This document shows, one piece after another, positions 56,373 to 64,000 of a DNA stretch of 64,000 nt. The stretch is from the NCBI GenBank assembly GCA_959018755.1, contig CAUEMA010000002.1, positions 1-64,000 on the forward strand, written 5' to 3'. The notes under the pieces were generated by a model. It saw nothing but the letters and a program-made list of their open reading frames with translations. It made no database searches and had not been told where the DNA came from. Position numbers and translations under genes: made by a program. Position 1 is the first letter of the stretch, and each line of letters begins with the position of its first letter. Source of the stretch: an uncultured Collinsella sp. (GTDB lineage: Bacteria > Actinomycetota > Coriobacteriia > Coriobacteriales > Coriobacteriaceae).

Positions 56373-57353
56373 TTACTCGTCCAGAGCGGAAAGATCGATG
56401 CCCAGAGCCTCGGCCATCTCGTCGTTCTTGACGACAACCAGGTCCTTGCTCGAGAGATGCTTGATCGGCATATCCTCGGGCTTGGCCTCGCCCTTCAAAA
56501 TCTTGACGGCCATCTCGCCCGCGGCGTAGCCCAGATCCTCGTAGTTGATGGAGAGGGTGAACAGGCCGCCAGCCATGCACATACCCTCCTCGCCGGTCAC
56601 GTAGGGAAGCTTGTTCTCCTTGCAGATCTGGCCCACCTGCGAGGCGCCCGCGGCGATGGTGTTATCGGTGGGGGAGTACAGCGCGTCGACCTTGCCCACG
56701 GCAGATTCGACGACGGACTGGATCTCGTTGGAGCTCGAGACGGTGTAATCGGTGTAGTCCAGGCCCAGCTTGTCGAGTTCCTTCTTGGCGGCCTTGATCT
56801 GGACGTCGGAGTTGGACTCGGCGGTGCAGTAGAGCAAGCCGACCTTCTTAACGTCGGGCAGGACCTTCTGCATCATCTCGAGCTGCTCGGCGACCGGGGT
56901 GAGGTCGGAGGCGCCGGTGACGTTGGTGCCGGGCTTATCGTTGTCCTGGACCAGGCCCGAGGCGGCGTAGTCGGTGATGGCGCAGCCCACGATGGGGATA
57001 TCGGCGGTGGCGCCAGCGGCGGCCTGCGCGGCGGGCGTAGCGATGGCATAGATCAGATCGACGCCATCGCCCACGAACTTGTCGGCGATGGACTTACACG
57101 TGGACTGGTCGTTCTGGGCGTTCTTTTGATCAATCTTGACCTTGAGACCGCTCTTCTTGATAGCCTTGACAAAGCCGTCGTTGGCGGCGTCGAGTGCGGA
57201 GTGCTCGGTGAGCTGCAGAATGCCGACGGTGTAGTCGGAACCGGCGGCAGCAGAGCCGGAACCAGAGTTGCCGCCGCATCCGGCGAGCGGAGCGAGCGCG
57301 AGCAGGCCGGCAGAGACCAGAAGGCTCCTGCGGCTGATGGTGATGTCCTTCAT
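56373..57353 (-). CDS. ABC transporter substrate-binding lipoprotein (COG2984 type)
   Basis: The 326-residue protein starts MKDITISRRSLLVSAGLLALAP and then has lipobox LAGC. It therefore combines a twin-arginine motif (SRRSLL) with a lipoprotein signal, suggesting Tat export and lipid anchoring. The mature part is a type I periplasmic-binding fold (YTVGILQLTEHSALDAANDGFVKAIKKSGL, VDLIYAIATPAAQAAAGATADIPIVGCAI, VGLLYCTAESNSDVQIKAAKKELDKLGL). Related proteins bind tryptophan or similar ligands. It heads the three-gene transporter unit. Confidence 0.9.
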   Translation of the reverse strand: MKDITISRRSLLVSAGLLALAPLAGCGGNSGSGSAAAGSDYTVGILQLTEHSALDAANDGFVKAIKKSGLKVKIDQKNAQNDQSTCKSIADKFVGDGVDLIYAIATPAAQAAAGATADIPIVGCAITDYAASGLVQDNDKPGTNVTGASDLTPVAEQLEMMQKVLPDVKKVGLLYCTAESNSDVQIKAAKKELDKLGLDYTDYTVSSSNEIQSVVESAVGKVDALYSPTDNTIAAGASQVGQICKENKLPYVTGEEGMCMAGGLFTLSINYEDLGYAAGEMAVKILKGEAKPEDMPIKHLSSKDLVVVKNDEMAEALGIDLSALDE

Positions 57354-57413
57354 ATCGTTACCCCCAGTATAGAAATGGCTGGAAACACTGCACTCAAACA
57401 AAGTGCAAGTGGA

Positions 57414-57444
57414 ACTATAGTAGCGCGGATGTCCATTTTTACAA
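57414..57444 (-). promoter_or_regulatory. Promoter of the ABC transporter operon
   Basis: On the minus strand TTGTAA (57444-57439) and TACTAT (57422-57417) are spaced by 16 bp, about 65 bp before the binding-protein start. Confidence 0.5.
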
Positions 57445-57513
57445 TAACCTGGCGGGTTTTTTAATACAGAACCGGATGGGCGGTACGGGTAGTCGAATGG
57501 ACGGCGGAGGTTC

Positions 57514-58296
57514 TTATGCGGCGGAGGCGTCCTCCTCGTCTAGCGCAGCAAAGAGTTTCTTGCCGTCGAGCAAGCGCGTGCTGACGTTTTTCATGCGGCT
57601 GACCTCAACGGTGCGCAGGGTGTCGTCGGCGCCTCGGGTGTCGTAGACCGTTCCCAGCAGATACGAGACGCCATCGCGTTGCCTGATGGCAAAGGGCCGG
57701 ACCGTCATCCGCACCACCTCGGTTTCGCCGCGTGCCGTGACGCTCGAAATATCAAAGCTCACCGTGGTTCCGTGGTCGATGGCCTGCTCGATGAGCTCGC
57801 AGGTATCGATGCGCTTGACGGGCGTGCGCGTGGCCTTGGTGGATTTGCTGCCGGCACTTGGAGCAGGCTCGGGTGCATCGAGGTAACCGCGAACGTCGGC
57901 ACTCGCCATGGCGACCAAGTGCTGAGCCATGCTTTTTCGAATGGCGATGGGCGTGGAGCGGTTGCGCATGACCATGCCGTGGAGCCGGATGATTTCCTCG
58001 TCGGTGAGCGGACGGGTCAAGAGCCGATACCCCACGCCGCGCTTGTACTCAATTTCGTATCCGGCATGGCGAAGTGCGGAGATGGCGGTGTAGATGCTGC
58101 GCCGCGCCGCCGAAATGGGCATGCGGGCGGGGTCGTCGGGATGGGCGAGGCGCCGGATCAACTCATCGGAAAGCATGGCCTTGTCCTCGCCGGTGTTCTC
58201 GCTTAATAGTTGCAGGATGCGAACGGCGCGATAGGCTGCCATCGAGGCGGCGCCTCTGGTTGTGGTGTCGTAGGTTTCAACAGCGGTTTCGGTCAT
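57514..58296 (-). CDS. HTH/WYL-type transcriptional regulator
   Basis: The 260-residue protein opens with a winged helix (YRAVRILQLLSENTGEDKAMLSDELIRRL, then RRSIYTAISALRHAGYEIEYKRGVGYRLL). After a linker rich in Ala, Ser and Thr, it ends with a beta-rich domain like WYL regulators (VSFDISSVTARGETEVVRMTVRPFAIRQRDGVSYLLGTVYD). It may respond to a nucleotide or DNA-derived ligand, as proposed for WYL domains. ATG 58296 lies 10 bp from AGGA. It stands between the ABC operon and asnS, so its targets are not clear. Confidence 0.75.
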   Translation of the reverse strand: MTETAVETYDTTTRGAASMAAYRAVRILQLLSENTGEDKAMLSDELIRRLAHPDDPARMPISAARRSIYTAISALRHAGYEIEYKRGVGYRLLTRPLTDEEIIRLHGMVMRNRSTPIAIRKSMAQHLVAMASADVRGYLDAPEPAPSAGSKSTKATRTPVKRIDTCELIEQAIDHGTTVSFDISSVTARGETEVVRMTVRPFAIRQRDGVSYLLGTVYDTRGADDTLRTVEVSRMKNVSTRLLDGKKLFAALDEEDASAA

Positions 58297-58413
58297 GGTG
58301 CCCACGTCCTTTCCGTTTTGGGTGGCAACGGTATGGAGCCTAGGACGCGGGGTTTTCCCAGGGGCGCAGGGCGCTCTGGGCGGTCGGTAGTCGTCGGCAA
58401 ACGGCGGTTCGAG

Positions 58414-58476
58414 TTTTCAACAGCCCTGCTCAACTGACCAAAAGATTGCCAAAAGCTTGACGGATGCTGTTGAAAA
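58414..58476. repeat. Inverted repeat TTTTCAACAG/CTGTTGAAAA upstream of the regulator gene
   Basis: TTTTCAACAG (58414-58423) is the exact reverse complement of 58467-58476, with 43 bases between. It lies between the regulator start and the asnS terminator and could be an operator or a folded leader. Confidence 0.5.
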
Positions 58477-58508
58477 AAGCGTCTCTCGACCGATGCCGAG
58501 AGACGCTT
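58473..58508 (-). terminator. Terminator of asnS
   Basis: AAGCGTCTCTCG (58477-58488) pairs perfectly with CGAGAGACGCTT (58497-58508). On the minus strand TTTTTTC follows. Confidence 0.92.
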
Positions 58509-58554
58509 GTGCGATGAGAGTTGGCGTGTGGCGACGCGAGCTAGCGTCCGACGA

Positions 58555-59958
58555 TTAGAAGTCGGCGTTGCCCACGGTGCGCGGGTGCGGCAGGACGTCG
58601 CGGATGTTGCCCACGCCCGTCAGGTACATGACCAAGCGCTCAAAGCCCAAGCCGTAGCCGGCGTGCTTGCAGGAGCCATAGCGGCGCAGGTCCAGATAGT
58701 ACTTGTACTGCTCGGGGGCCATGCCCAGATCCTTAATTCGACCTTCGAGCAGGTCCAGGCGCTCTTCGCGCTGGGAGCCACCGATAATCTCGCCGATGCC
58801 CGGCACCAGGCAGTCGGCGGCGGCGACGGTCTTGCCGTCGTCGTTCATGCGCATGTAGAAGGCCTTGATCTCTGCCGGGTAGTCGGTTACGAAGGTCGGG
58901 CGCTTAAAGTGCTCCTCGGTCAGGAAGCGCTCGTGCTCGGTCTGCAGGTCGATGCCCCAGCTGACGGGGTAATCAAACTGGTGGCCAGCAGCGACTGCCT
59001 GCTCCAGGATCTCGACGGCTTCGGTGTAGGTAACGCGGGCAAAGTCAGAGTTTGCCACGTGGTCCAGGCGCTCGATCAGTCCCTTGTCCACAAACTTGTT
59101 GAGCATGTTGAGCTCGTCGGGGCAGGTGGCCATAACGTCCTTAAGGACGTACTTGAGCATGGCCTCGGCGTTATCCATGTAGTCGTTCAGATCGGCAAAG
59201 GCCATCTCGGGCTCGATCATCCAAAACTCGGCGGCGTGGCGCGTGGTGTTGGAGTTCTCGGCGCGGAAGGTGGGGCCAAAGGTGTACACGTCGCCAAAGG
59301 CCATGGCAAAGTTCTCGGCATTGAGCTGGCCGGACACGGTGAGGCTCGCATGCTTGCCAAAGAAGTCCTGGCTCCAGTCGACCTCGCCGGACTCGGTGAG
59401 GGGCGGATTTTTGGGGTCGAGCGTGGTCACGCGGAACATCTCGCCGGCACCCTCGCAGTCACTCGTGGTGATGATGGGGGTGTTGACGTAGACAAAGCCC
59501 TGCTCCTGGAAGAAGCGGTGGATGGCGGCAGCCGCGACAGAGCGGATGCGGAACACGGCACGGAATAGGTTGGTGCGCGGGCGCAGGTGCTGCTGGGTGC
59601 GCAGGAACTCGACGGTTGCGCGCTTCTTCTGCAGCGGGTAATCCGGGGCGCTGACGCCCTCGACCTCGATGGAGGTGGCAGAAAGCTCGAAAGGCTGGGG
59701 CGCATCGGGGGTCAGCTTGACGGTGCCGATGCAGATGAGGGCGGCCGAGACGTTTTGGTGGGCGATCTCGTCGTAGTTGTCGAGCGCCTCGCGGTTCATG
59801 ACGACCTGCAGGTCGCGGAAGCAGCTGCCGTCGTTGAGCGTAACAAAGCCAAAGTTTTTCATGTCGCGGACGGACTTGACCCAGCCGGCGACGGTGACAG
59901 TCTGGCCGCCGAGCGACTCGGCATCGGCGTAGAGCTGCGCGATTTTGGTGCGGTTCAC
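58555..59958 (-). CDS. asnS: Asparaginyl-tRNA synthetase
   Basis: AsnRS (467 residues) is a class IIb synthetase. The N-terminal OB domain has VTVAGWVKSVRDMKNFGFVTLNDGS, the core motif 2 YTFGPTFRAENSNTTRHAAEFWMIEPE, and motif 3 GLGFERLVMYLTGVGNIRDVLPHPR. An insert rich in acidic residues (residues about 210-235, TTLDPKNPPLTESGEVDWSQDFFGKH) fits AsnRS over AspRS. The start is GTG 59958, chosen because GGAGG lies 4 bp upstream; longer in-frame starts are unsupported. Confidence 0.96.
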   Translation of the reverse strand: MNRTKIAQLYADAESLGGQTVTVAGWVKSVRDMKNFGFVTLNDGSCFRDLQVVMNREALDNYDEIAHQNVSAALICIGTVKLTPDAPQPFELSATSIEVEGVSAPDYPLQKKRATVEFLRTQQHLRPRTNLFRAVFRIRSVAAAAIHRFFQEQGFVYVNTPIITTSDCEGAGEMFRVTTLDPKNPPLTESGEVDWSQDFFGKHASLTVSGQLNAENFAMAFGDVYTFGPTFRAENSNTTRHAAEFWMIEPEMAFADLNDYMDNAEAMLKYVLKDVMATCPDELNMLNKFVDKGLIERLDHVANSDFARVTYTEAVEILEQAVAAGHQFDYPVSWGIDLQTEHERFLTEEHFKRPTFVTDYPAEIKAFYMRMNDDGKTVAAADCLVPGIGEIIGGSQREERLDLLEGRIKDLGMAPEQYKYYLDLRRYGSCKHAGYGLGFERLVMYLTGVGNIRDVLPHPRTVGNADF

Positions 59959-60065
59959 GTATCCTCCCATAACGGTTGAATGATAGTTATCCATACAGTT
60001 CGATATTCTAGCAGCTCGGCTCATTTGGGCTATACAGATAAGGCATTGGCGGGATGGTTTTTCAA

Positions 60066-60102
60066 ACGAAAAGCGCCCGCGGCCAAATGGTCGCGGGCGC
60101 TT
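60066..60102 (-). terminator. Terminator of the EIIA gene
   Basis: AAGCGCCCGCG (60071-60081) pairs perfectly with CGCGGGCGCTT (60092-60102), with TTTTCG following on the minus strand. Confidence 0.88.
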
Positions 60103-60139
60103 GACGAGGTGCCTTTTGGCTGTGTGGCGCGGGGCCTGG

Positions 60140-60703
60140 CTACTTGGTCTTGGCAACCAGCAGCGGGTCGCCAAGCTTGACGAGCGGGTTGCCGCCGATA
60201 AGCGTTCCAGACTCGCCGACATGGTCGATGCTCTTAAGACGATCGAGCTCGGAGACGATGACGGTCACGATGTCCTCGTGACCGGCGGCCTTGATGGCCT
60301 CGCGGTCGAAGCTGATGAGCGGCTGACCTGCCTTGACCACATCGCCCATCTCGACAAAGCGGGCAAAACCCTTGCCGTTCATTTCCACGGTGCCCAGGCC
60401 GACATGGATGAACACGCGCAGGCCGTCTTCGGTAATCATGCCGATGGAGTGGTTGGTGACGGTGGTGGCACCGATGCGGCCGTTGGCGGGCGCATAGATG
60501 GTGCCGGTAATGGGCTCGATGCCATAGCCCTGGCCAAGCATGCCCGAGGCGATCGTCTCGTCAGGGACCTCGTCCAGGTTGACGAGCACGCCGTTGACGG
60601 GGGCATAGATGACGCCTTCGCGGGTGGCGAAGCTTGCTGCGGGCGGAACGGACGCCTCGCCCGTCGAGGTGAAGGTGGACTTAAACGAATCGAGCAGACC
60701 CAT
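60140..60703 (-). CDS. Glucose-type PTS enzyme IIA
   Basis: EIIA-Glc-type protein (187 residues). It has the all-beta core APVNGVLVNLDEVPDETIASGMLGQGYGIEP, NHSIGMITEDGLRVFIHVGLGTVEMNGKGF with the phosphorylated His in FIHVG, and GDVVKAGQPLISFD. The first His of the active site lies in VTNHSIG. ATG 60703 has GGAGG 5 bp upstream. It stands alone, divergent from the hydrolase gene. It can phosphorylate an EIIB such as the IIBC at 39.9-41.3 kb, which has no IIA of its own. Confidence 0.92.
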   Translation of the reverse strand: MGLLDSFKSTFTSTGEASVPPAASFATREGVIYAPVNGVLVNLDEVPDETIASGMLGQGYGIEPITGTIYAPANGRIGATTVTNHSIGMITEDGLRVFIHVGLGTVEMNGKGFARFVEMGDVVKAGQPLISFDREAIKAAGHEDIVTVIVSELDRLKSIDHVGESGTLIGGNPLVKLGDPLLVAKTK

Positions 60704-60947
60704 AGTTGCCTCCAACTTAAATAGGCGCATATCGCGCGCTTGGTTTGCCGGAAACGTTTCATATATGTTTCGCGGCTTGGTCAACGCCCCCTATTTTACG
60801 CTGCTCAGCGATACCTCTGAGCTGGGATTATGTGATATATCAGTTGAAGGGAAACTTATTGCTGGAGTGTTTCTGCGCCACGGGTTCAAGTGGGGTACGC
60901 TTGAAGGCGAAAAACAAGGGCGCATAATTTGCGCGAAGGGAGCCCAT

Positions 60948-61850
60948 ATGATTGTCGAGAAGCATGCGCTGTGGGGCGAGGAACCGACCGAGGAATATCC
61001 GGCGACGTTTACGTATTTGGGTGCCGAGCCGCTGCCCGATAAGCCGAATGGCCGCCGCCCTGCTGTGATTATCTGCGGCGGAGGTGCGTTTACGCATATC
61101 GCTCTGCATGAGCAGGATCCCGTGGCGTTTGCGTTTTTGGATCACGGTTACCAGGCCTTTGTGCTCAACTATGTCACGAGTGACACGGGCGATGTGAGCT
61201 TTCCGCACCCACAGGCAGACCTTGCCAAGATGGTCGCCACGGTGCGCGCCAACGCCGACGAGTGGCATGTCGATCCCAAGCGCGTGTGCGTCGTGGGGTT
61301 CTCGGCGGGCGGCATGATCTGCGCTTCGCTGGCAACGCAATGGAAGACTGGTCCCTTCGCGGGCCTGGCAGGGGCGCGTCCGGACGACATTCGTCCCGAT
61401 GCCGTGGTGCTGGGCTATCCGCTGCTCGACTTTGCCTATGTGCGCGACATGCAGACGCGCGACCCGCGCATCGACCTGCGCGTGCCCAAGACGGGCGGCA
61501 AGACGGGGCGCGATCTGCTCAACGACTACCTGTCGATGGTGACGGGTGACGAGGCAACTGACGAGCATCTGTCCGACATCTGCCCCACCACACACGTTTC
61601 GCGCCAGATGCCCCCGACCTTTGTGTGGGGCGTGTCCGACGATAAAACGGCGCCGATCGCGCAGGTCTATCCGTTTGCGCAGCGCATGGCCGAGGAAGGC
61701 GTCGTATGCGAGATGCACGTCTTTGACCAAGGTGGTCACGGCCTTTCGCTCGGCAACGCCAACACCGCGGTCGACAACGAGGACAAGCAGGTGGCGGTCC
61801 GTCCTTGGATTCGCCTAGCCTTCCGCTTCCTGGAGCGCCACGGGTTTTAG
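60948..61850 (+). CDS. Alpha/beta hydrolase (esterase/acetyl-xylan-esterase-like)
   Basis: The 300-residue protein shows the alpha/beta hydrolase fold. The oxyanion block is PAVIICGGGAFTHIALHEQD, the nucleophile serine lies in VVGFSAGGMICASL, the acid is in FVWGVSDDKTAP and the histidine in FDQGGHGLSLGN. It resembles small-ester hydrolases of the BD-FAE/xylan esterase type; the substrate is unknown. The start at 60948 (MIVEKHALW) has GAAGGGAG upstream; longer in-frame starts overlap the divergent EIIA gene. A family A hairpin begins at its stop codon. Confidence 0.85.
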   Translation: MIVEKHALWGEEPTEEYPATFTYLGAEPLPDKPNGRRPAVIICGGGAFTHIALHEQDPVAFAFLDHGYQAFVLNYVTSDTGDVSFPHPQADLAKMVATVRANADEWHVDPKRVCVVGFSAGGMICASLATQWKTGPFAGLAGARPDDIRPDAVVLGYPLLDFAYVRDMQTRDPRIDLRVPKTGGKTGRDLLNDYLSMVTGDEATDEHLSDICPTTHVSRQMPPTFVWGVSDDKTAPIAQVYPFAQRMAEEGVVCEMHVFDQGGHGLSLGNANTAVDNEDKQVAVRPWIRLAFRFLERHGF

Positions 61851-61917
61851 TTACGGCGTTTTACCAAACGCCGTAACCACTCGACGCTGCAAGCCCGCCA
61901 GGGCGGCAATCTGTCGA
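61850..61917 (+). repeat. Intergenic hairpin repeat, family A copy 3
   Basis: GTTACGGCGTTT pairs with AAACGCCGTAAC (61850-61877, loop TACC), followed by CTCGACGCTGC (61880-61890), a GCCCGCC/GGGCGGC stem and AATCTGTCG. It shares the last base of the hydrolase stop codon. Confidence 0.8.
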
Positions 61918-61960
61918 TTGAACATCGGTGTGTGTTCGCGCTATCATGCGTGGTTAAATG

Positions 61961-61987
61961 GTTAGCCATGGCAAACGGTTAGCCAAG
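61961..61987 (+). promoter_or_regulatory. DtxR-like operator candidate upstream of feoAB
   Basis: GTTAGCC-AT-GGCAAAC (61961-61976) is a 7-bp inverted repeat with one mismatch. A second GGTTAGCCAAG follows at 61977-61987. The pattern resembles DtxR/IdeR-family boxes and lies about 50-75 bp before an iron-transport gene. It is inferred from resemblance only. Confidence 0.4.
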
Positions 61988-62034
61988 ATAAACAAAATGT
62001 AACGCCCTGTGGGCGCCGGGGGAGGAACACGGAC

Positions 62035-64000
62035 GTGAAGCTCGATACACTCGAGATTGGAAAGGACGCCGTTGTCGCATCGGTGACATCCGACGATCAG
62101 GCGCTTCGACAGCATATTTTGGACATGGGTCTAACGCCGGGCACCGAAGTTACCATGATGAAGTACGCCCCCATGGGTGACCCGCTCGAGATCCGCCTGC
62201 GTGGCTACGAGTTGACGCTGCGCAAGGACGATGCCGCTCGCATCGAGCTCGTGGGTGTTCACGACACCGATGCGGGTCCGCGCGCTAACGCCGCAATCGG
62301 CACGACGGAGCATCCGGCCCTGGGCGAGGGGACGTATTCGCCCCGCGCCGCGAAGACGGCCGTGCCTGAGGGCGCGCCGCTGCATTTTGCCCTCGCCGGC
62401 AACCAAAACTGCGGTAAGACCACGCTGTTCAACCAGCTTACGGGCTCCAACCAGCACGTCGGCAACTTTCCCGGCGTAACGGTCGACCGCAAAGACGGTA
62501 CCATTCGTAACCACCCCGAGGCGAGCGTTACCGACCTGCCCGGCATTTACTCTCTGTCGCCGTACACGGGTGAGGAGATCGTGAGCCGCCAGTTTATCCT
62601 GGATGAGCATCCCGACGCCATCATCGATATCATTGACGCCACCAACATCGAGCGCAATCTGTACCTGACGCTGCAGCTTATGGAGCTCGACTGCCCCATG
62701 GTCATCGCGCTCAACATGATGGACGAGGTGACGGCCAACGGCGGCGCCGTGGACGTCAACCTGCTTGAGAGCCTGTTGGGCGTGCCCGTTGTCCCCATTA
62801 GCGCTGCCCGCAACGAGGGTATCGGCGAGCTGGTGGATCATGCCCTGCACGTGGCACGGTTCCGCGAACGCCCCGGTCGCCTGGACTTCTGTGCGCCCGA
62901 TGGTCCAGACGGCGGCGCGCTGCATCGCTGCATTCACGGCATCGCCAACCTTATCGAGGACCATGCCGCGACGGCGCACATTCCCGTGCGTTTTGCGGCG
63001 ACCAAGCTGGTTGAGGGCGACGAGCTGGTGACCGAGGCACTTCACCTGGATCGCAACGAGCTCGACGCTATCGAGCACATCATTACCCAGATGGAGGGCG
63101 AGGCCGGCACCGACCGCCTGTCCGCGCTGGCCGATATGCGCTTTAGCTTTATCGGCGACGCGTGTGGGCGCTGCGTCGTCAAACCGCACGAGAGCCGCGA
63201 GCACGTGCGCTCCGTTAAGATCGACCGCATCCTGACGGGTCGCTACACGGCCATTCCGGCGTTCCTGGTGATTATGGGCCTTGTCTTTTGGCTGACGTTT
63301 GGCGTGATCGGTGCGGCGTTGCAGGGACTCATGGAGGACGGTATCGCGGTCATCATCGCCTCGGCCGATGCAGGTCTCAAGGCGTTCGGAACCAACGACG
63401 TGGTGCGCTCGCTGGCTGTCGACGGCGTGCTCACGGGTGTGGGTAGTGTGCTGACCTTCCTGCCGATTATCGTTGTGCTCTTCTTGTTCCTCTCCATTCT
63501 GGAAGACTCCGGCTACATGGCGCGCGTGGCCTTTGTCATGGATAAAGTGCTGCGTCGCTTTGGCCTGTCAGGCCGCAGCTTCGTGCCTATGCTCGTCGGT
63601 TTTGGCTGCACCGTGCCGGCTATCATGTCGACCCGTACGCTCCCATCCGAGCACGACCGCAAGATGACGGTCATGCTCACGCCGTTCATGAGCTGTTCGG
63701 CTAAGTTGCCGGTCTACGGTCTGCTGTGCGGGGCGTTTTTCCCGCAGGCGACAGTTCCCGCCATGGTCTCGCTCTATTTGATTGGCATTGCGGTCGGTTG
63801 CATCGCGGCTTTGTTGCTCAACCGCACGGCATTTAAGGGCGACCCGGTGCCGTTTATCATGGAGCTTCCCAATTACCGCCTGCCGAGCGTCAAGACGACG
63901 GTGATGCTGGCATGGGATAAGGCCAAGGACTTTATTACCAAGGCTTTTACCATTATCTTTGCCGCTACCGTGGTCATCTGGTTCCTTCAGACGTTCGACA
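62035..64000 (+). CDS. feoB: Ferrous iron transporter FeoA-FeoB fusion (partial, cut by window end)
   Basis: The frame is open from GTG 62035 (GGAGG at 62021-62025) to the window edge, about 655 codons. Residues 1-75 form a FeoA SH3-like domain (ILDMGLTPGTEVTMMKYAPMGDPLEIRLRGYELTLRK). After a linker the FeoB G domain starts. G1 is GNQNCGKTT (about 122-130), followed by VGNFPGVTVDRK, G3 DLPGIYSL, G4 NMMD and a SAARNEG motif. Membrane helices begin near residue 400 (IPAFLVIMGLVFWLTFGVIG), with the FeoB gate motifs GFGCTVPAIMSTR and MTPFMSCSAKLPVYGLL-like sequence. The single-chain FeoA-FeoB form imports Fe(II) with GTP hydrolysis. The C-terminus lies beyond the window. Confidence 0.93.
   Translation, partial: MKLDTLEIGKDAVVASVTSDDQALRQHILDMGLTPGTEVTMMKYAPMGDPLEIRLRGYELTLRKDDAARIELVGVHDTDAGPRANAAIGTTEHPALGEGTYSPRAAKTAVPEGAPLHFALAGNQNCGKTTLFNQLTGSNQHVGNFPGVTVDRKDGTIRNHPEASVTDLPGIYSLSPYTGEEIVSRQFILDEHPDAIIDIIDATNIERNLYLTLQLMELDCPMVIALNMMDEVTANGGAVDVNLLESLLGVPVVPISAARNEGIGELVDHALHVARFRERPGRLDFCAPDGPDGGALHRCIHGIANLIEDHAATAHIPVRFAATKLVEGDELVTEALHLDRNELDAIEHIITQMEGEAGTDRLSALADMRFSFIGDACGRCVVKPHESREHVRSVKIDRILTGRYTAIPAFLVIMGLVFWLTFGVIGAALQGLMEDGIAVIIASADAGLKAFGTNDVVRSLAVDGVLTGVGSVLTFLPIIVVLFLFLSILEDSGYMARVAFVMDKVLRRFGLSGRSFVPMLVGFGCTVPAIMSTRTLPSEHDRKMTVMLTPFMSCSAKLPVYGLLCGAFFPQATVPAMVSLYLIGIAVGCIAALLLNRTAFKGDPVPFIMELPNYRLPSVKTTVMLAWDKAKDFITKAFTIIFAATVVIWFLQTFD

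Overview
The window reads as chromosome of a Collinsella-like member of the Coriobacteriia (gut Actinomycetota). This is inferred from the high GC content, GTG and TTG starts, actinobacterial-type ARG boxes, the actinobacterial/Firmicutes-like order around disA-ispD-ispF-cysS-rlmB-yacP and secE-nusG-rplK-rplA, and several fused proteins (LysRS plus tRNA-binding domain, FeoA-FeoB, a 1479-residue acyl-CoA dehydratase activase). No species can be fixed without a database search. About 46 protein genes, 7 tRNA genes, one Mn-type riboswitch and many intrinsic terminators can be supported. No rRNA, CRISPR array, intact IS element or phage gene cluster is visible.

Layout. 1-5.7 kb: a flavin-fold oxidase-like protein and the arginine operon argC-argJ-argB-argD behind a tandem ARG-box operator. 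5.7-6.3 kb: a gene-poor patch with a MITE-like inverted repeat and a duplicated tRNA-Val end. 6.5-16.6 kb: housekeeping genes for cell wall (MurE-type ligase, murI), RNA and nucleotide quality control (rph, rdgB, dtd), veg-ispE, tRNA-Pro, tatA, greA and lysS. 17-24.8 kb: a ThrE-type amino-acid exporter interrupted by an in-frame TGA, a DUF2798 membrane protein, and a giant 2-hydroxyacyl-CoA dehydratase activase with its TetR regulator. 25-37.8 kb: clpC, pepD, a hipBA pair, riboswitch-controlled mntP, then disA-ispD-ispF-cysS-rlmB-yacP.

37.8-43.9 kb is the most accessory-looking part. It holds a one-chain DNA-binding/HipA-like kinase behind a 22-bp perfect inverted repeat, tRNA-Thr, and a beta-glucoside PTS/glucosidase unit with a divergent RpiR regulator. 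44.1-48.6 kb is the translation and secretion cluster: tRNA-Tyr, tRNA-Thr, tRNA-Met, tuf, rpmG, tRNA-Trp, secE, nusG, rplK, rplA. 48.6-60.7 kb is mostly on the minus strand: a phosphoesterase joined to a cytosolic ParB-like/BMP fusion, mscS, a cell-wall-anchored 5'-nucleotidase, a COG2984/4120/1101-type ABC transporter, a WYL-type regulator, asnS and a glucose-type EIIA. 60.9 kb to the end: an alpha/beta hydrolase and a FeoA-FeoB iron transporter cut by the window edge.

How the parts fit. The EIIA at 60.1-60.7 kb could serve the EIIBC at 40 kb, which has no IIA domain of its own. tatA and the twin-arginine lipoprotein of the ABC transporter are plausible partners. ispD, ispE and ispF supply three steps of the MEP isoprenoid pathway. 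Two HipA-type kinases, each with its own palindromic operators, give the window a toxin-antitoxin theme. At least two families of stop-codon-abutting hairpin repeats recur across the 64 kb.
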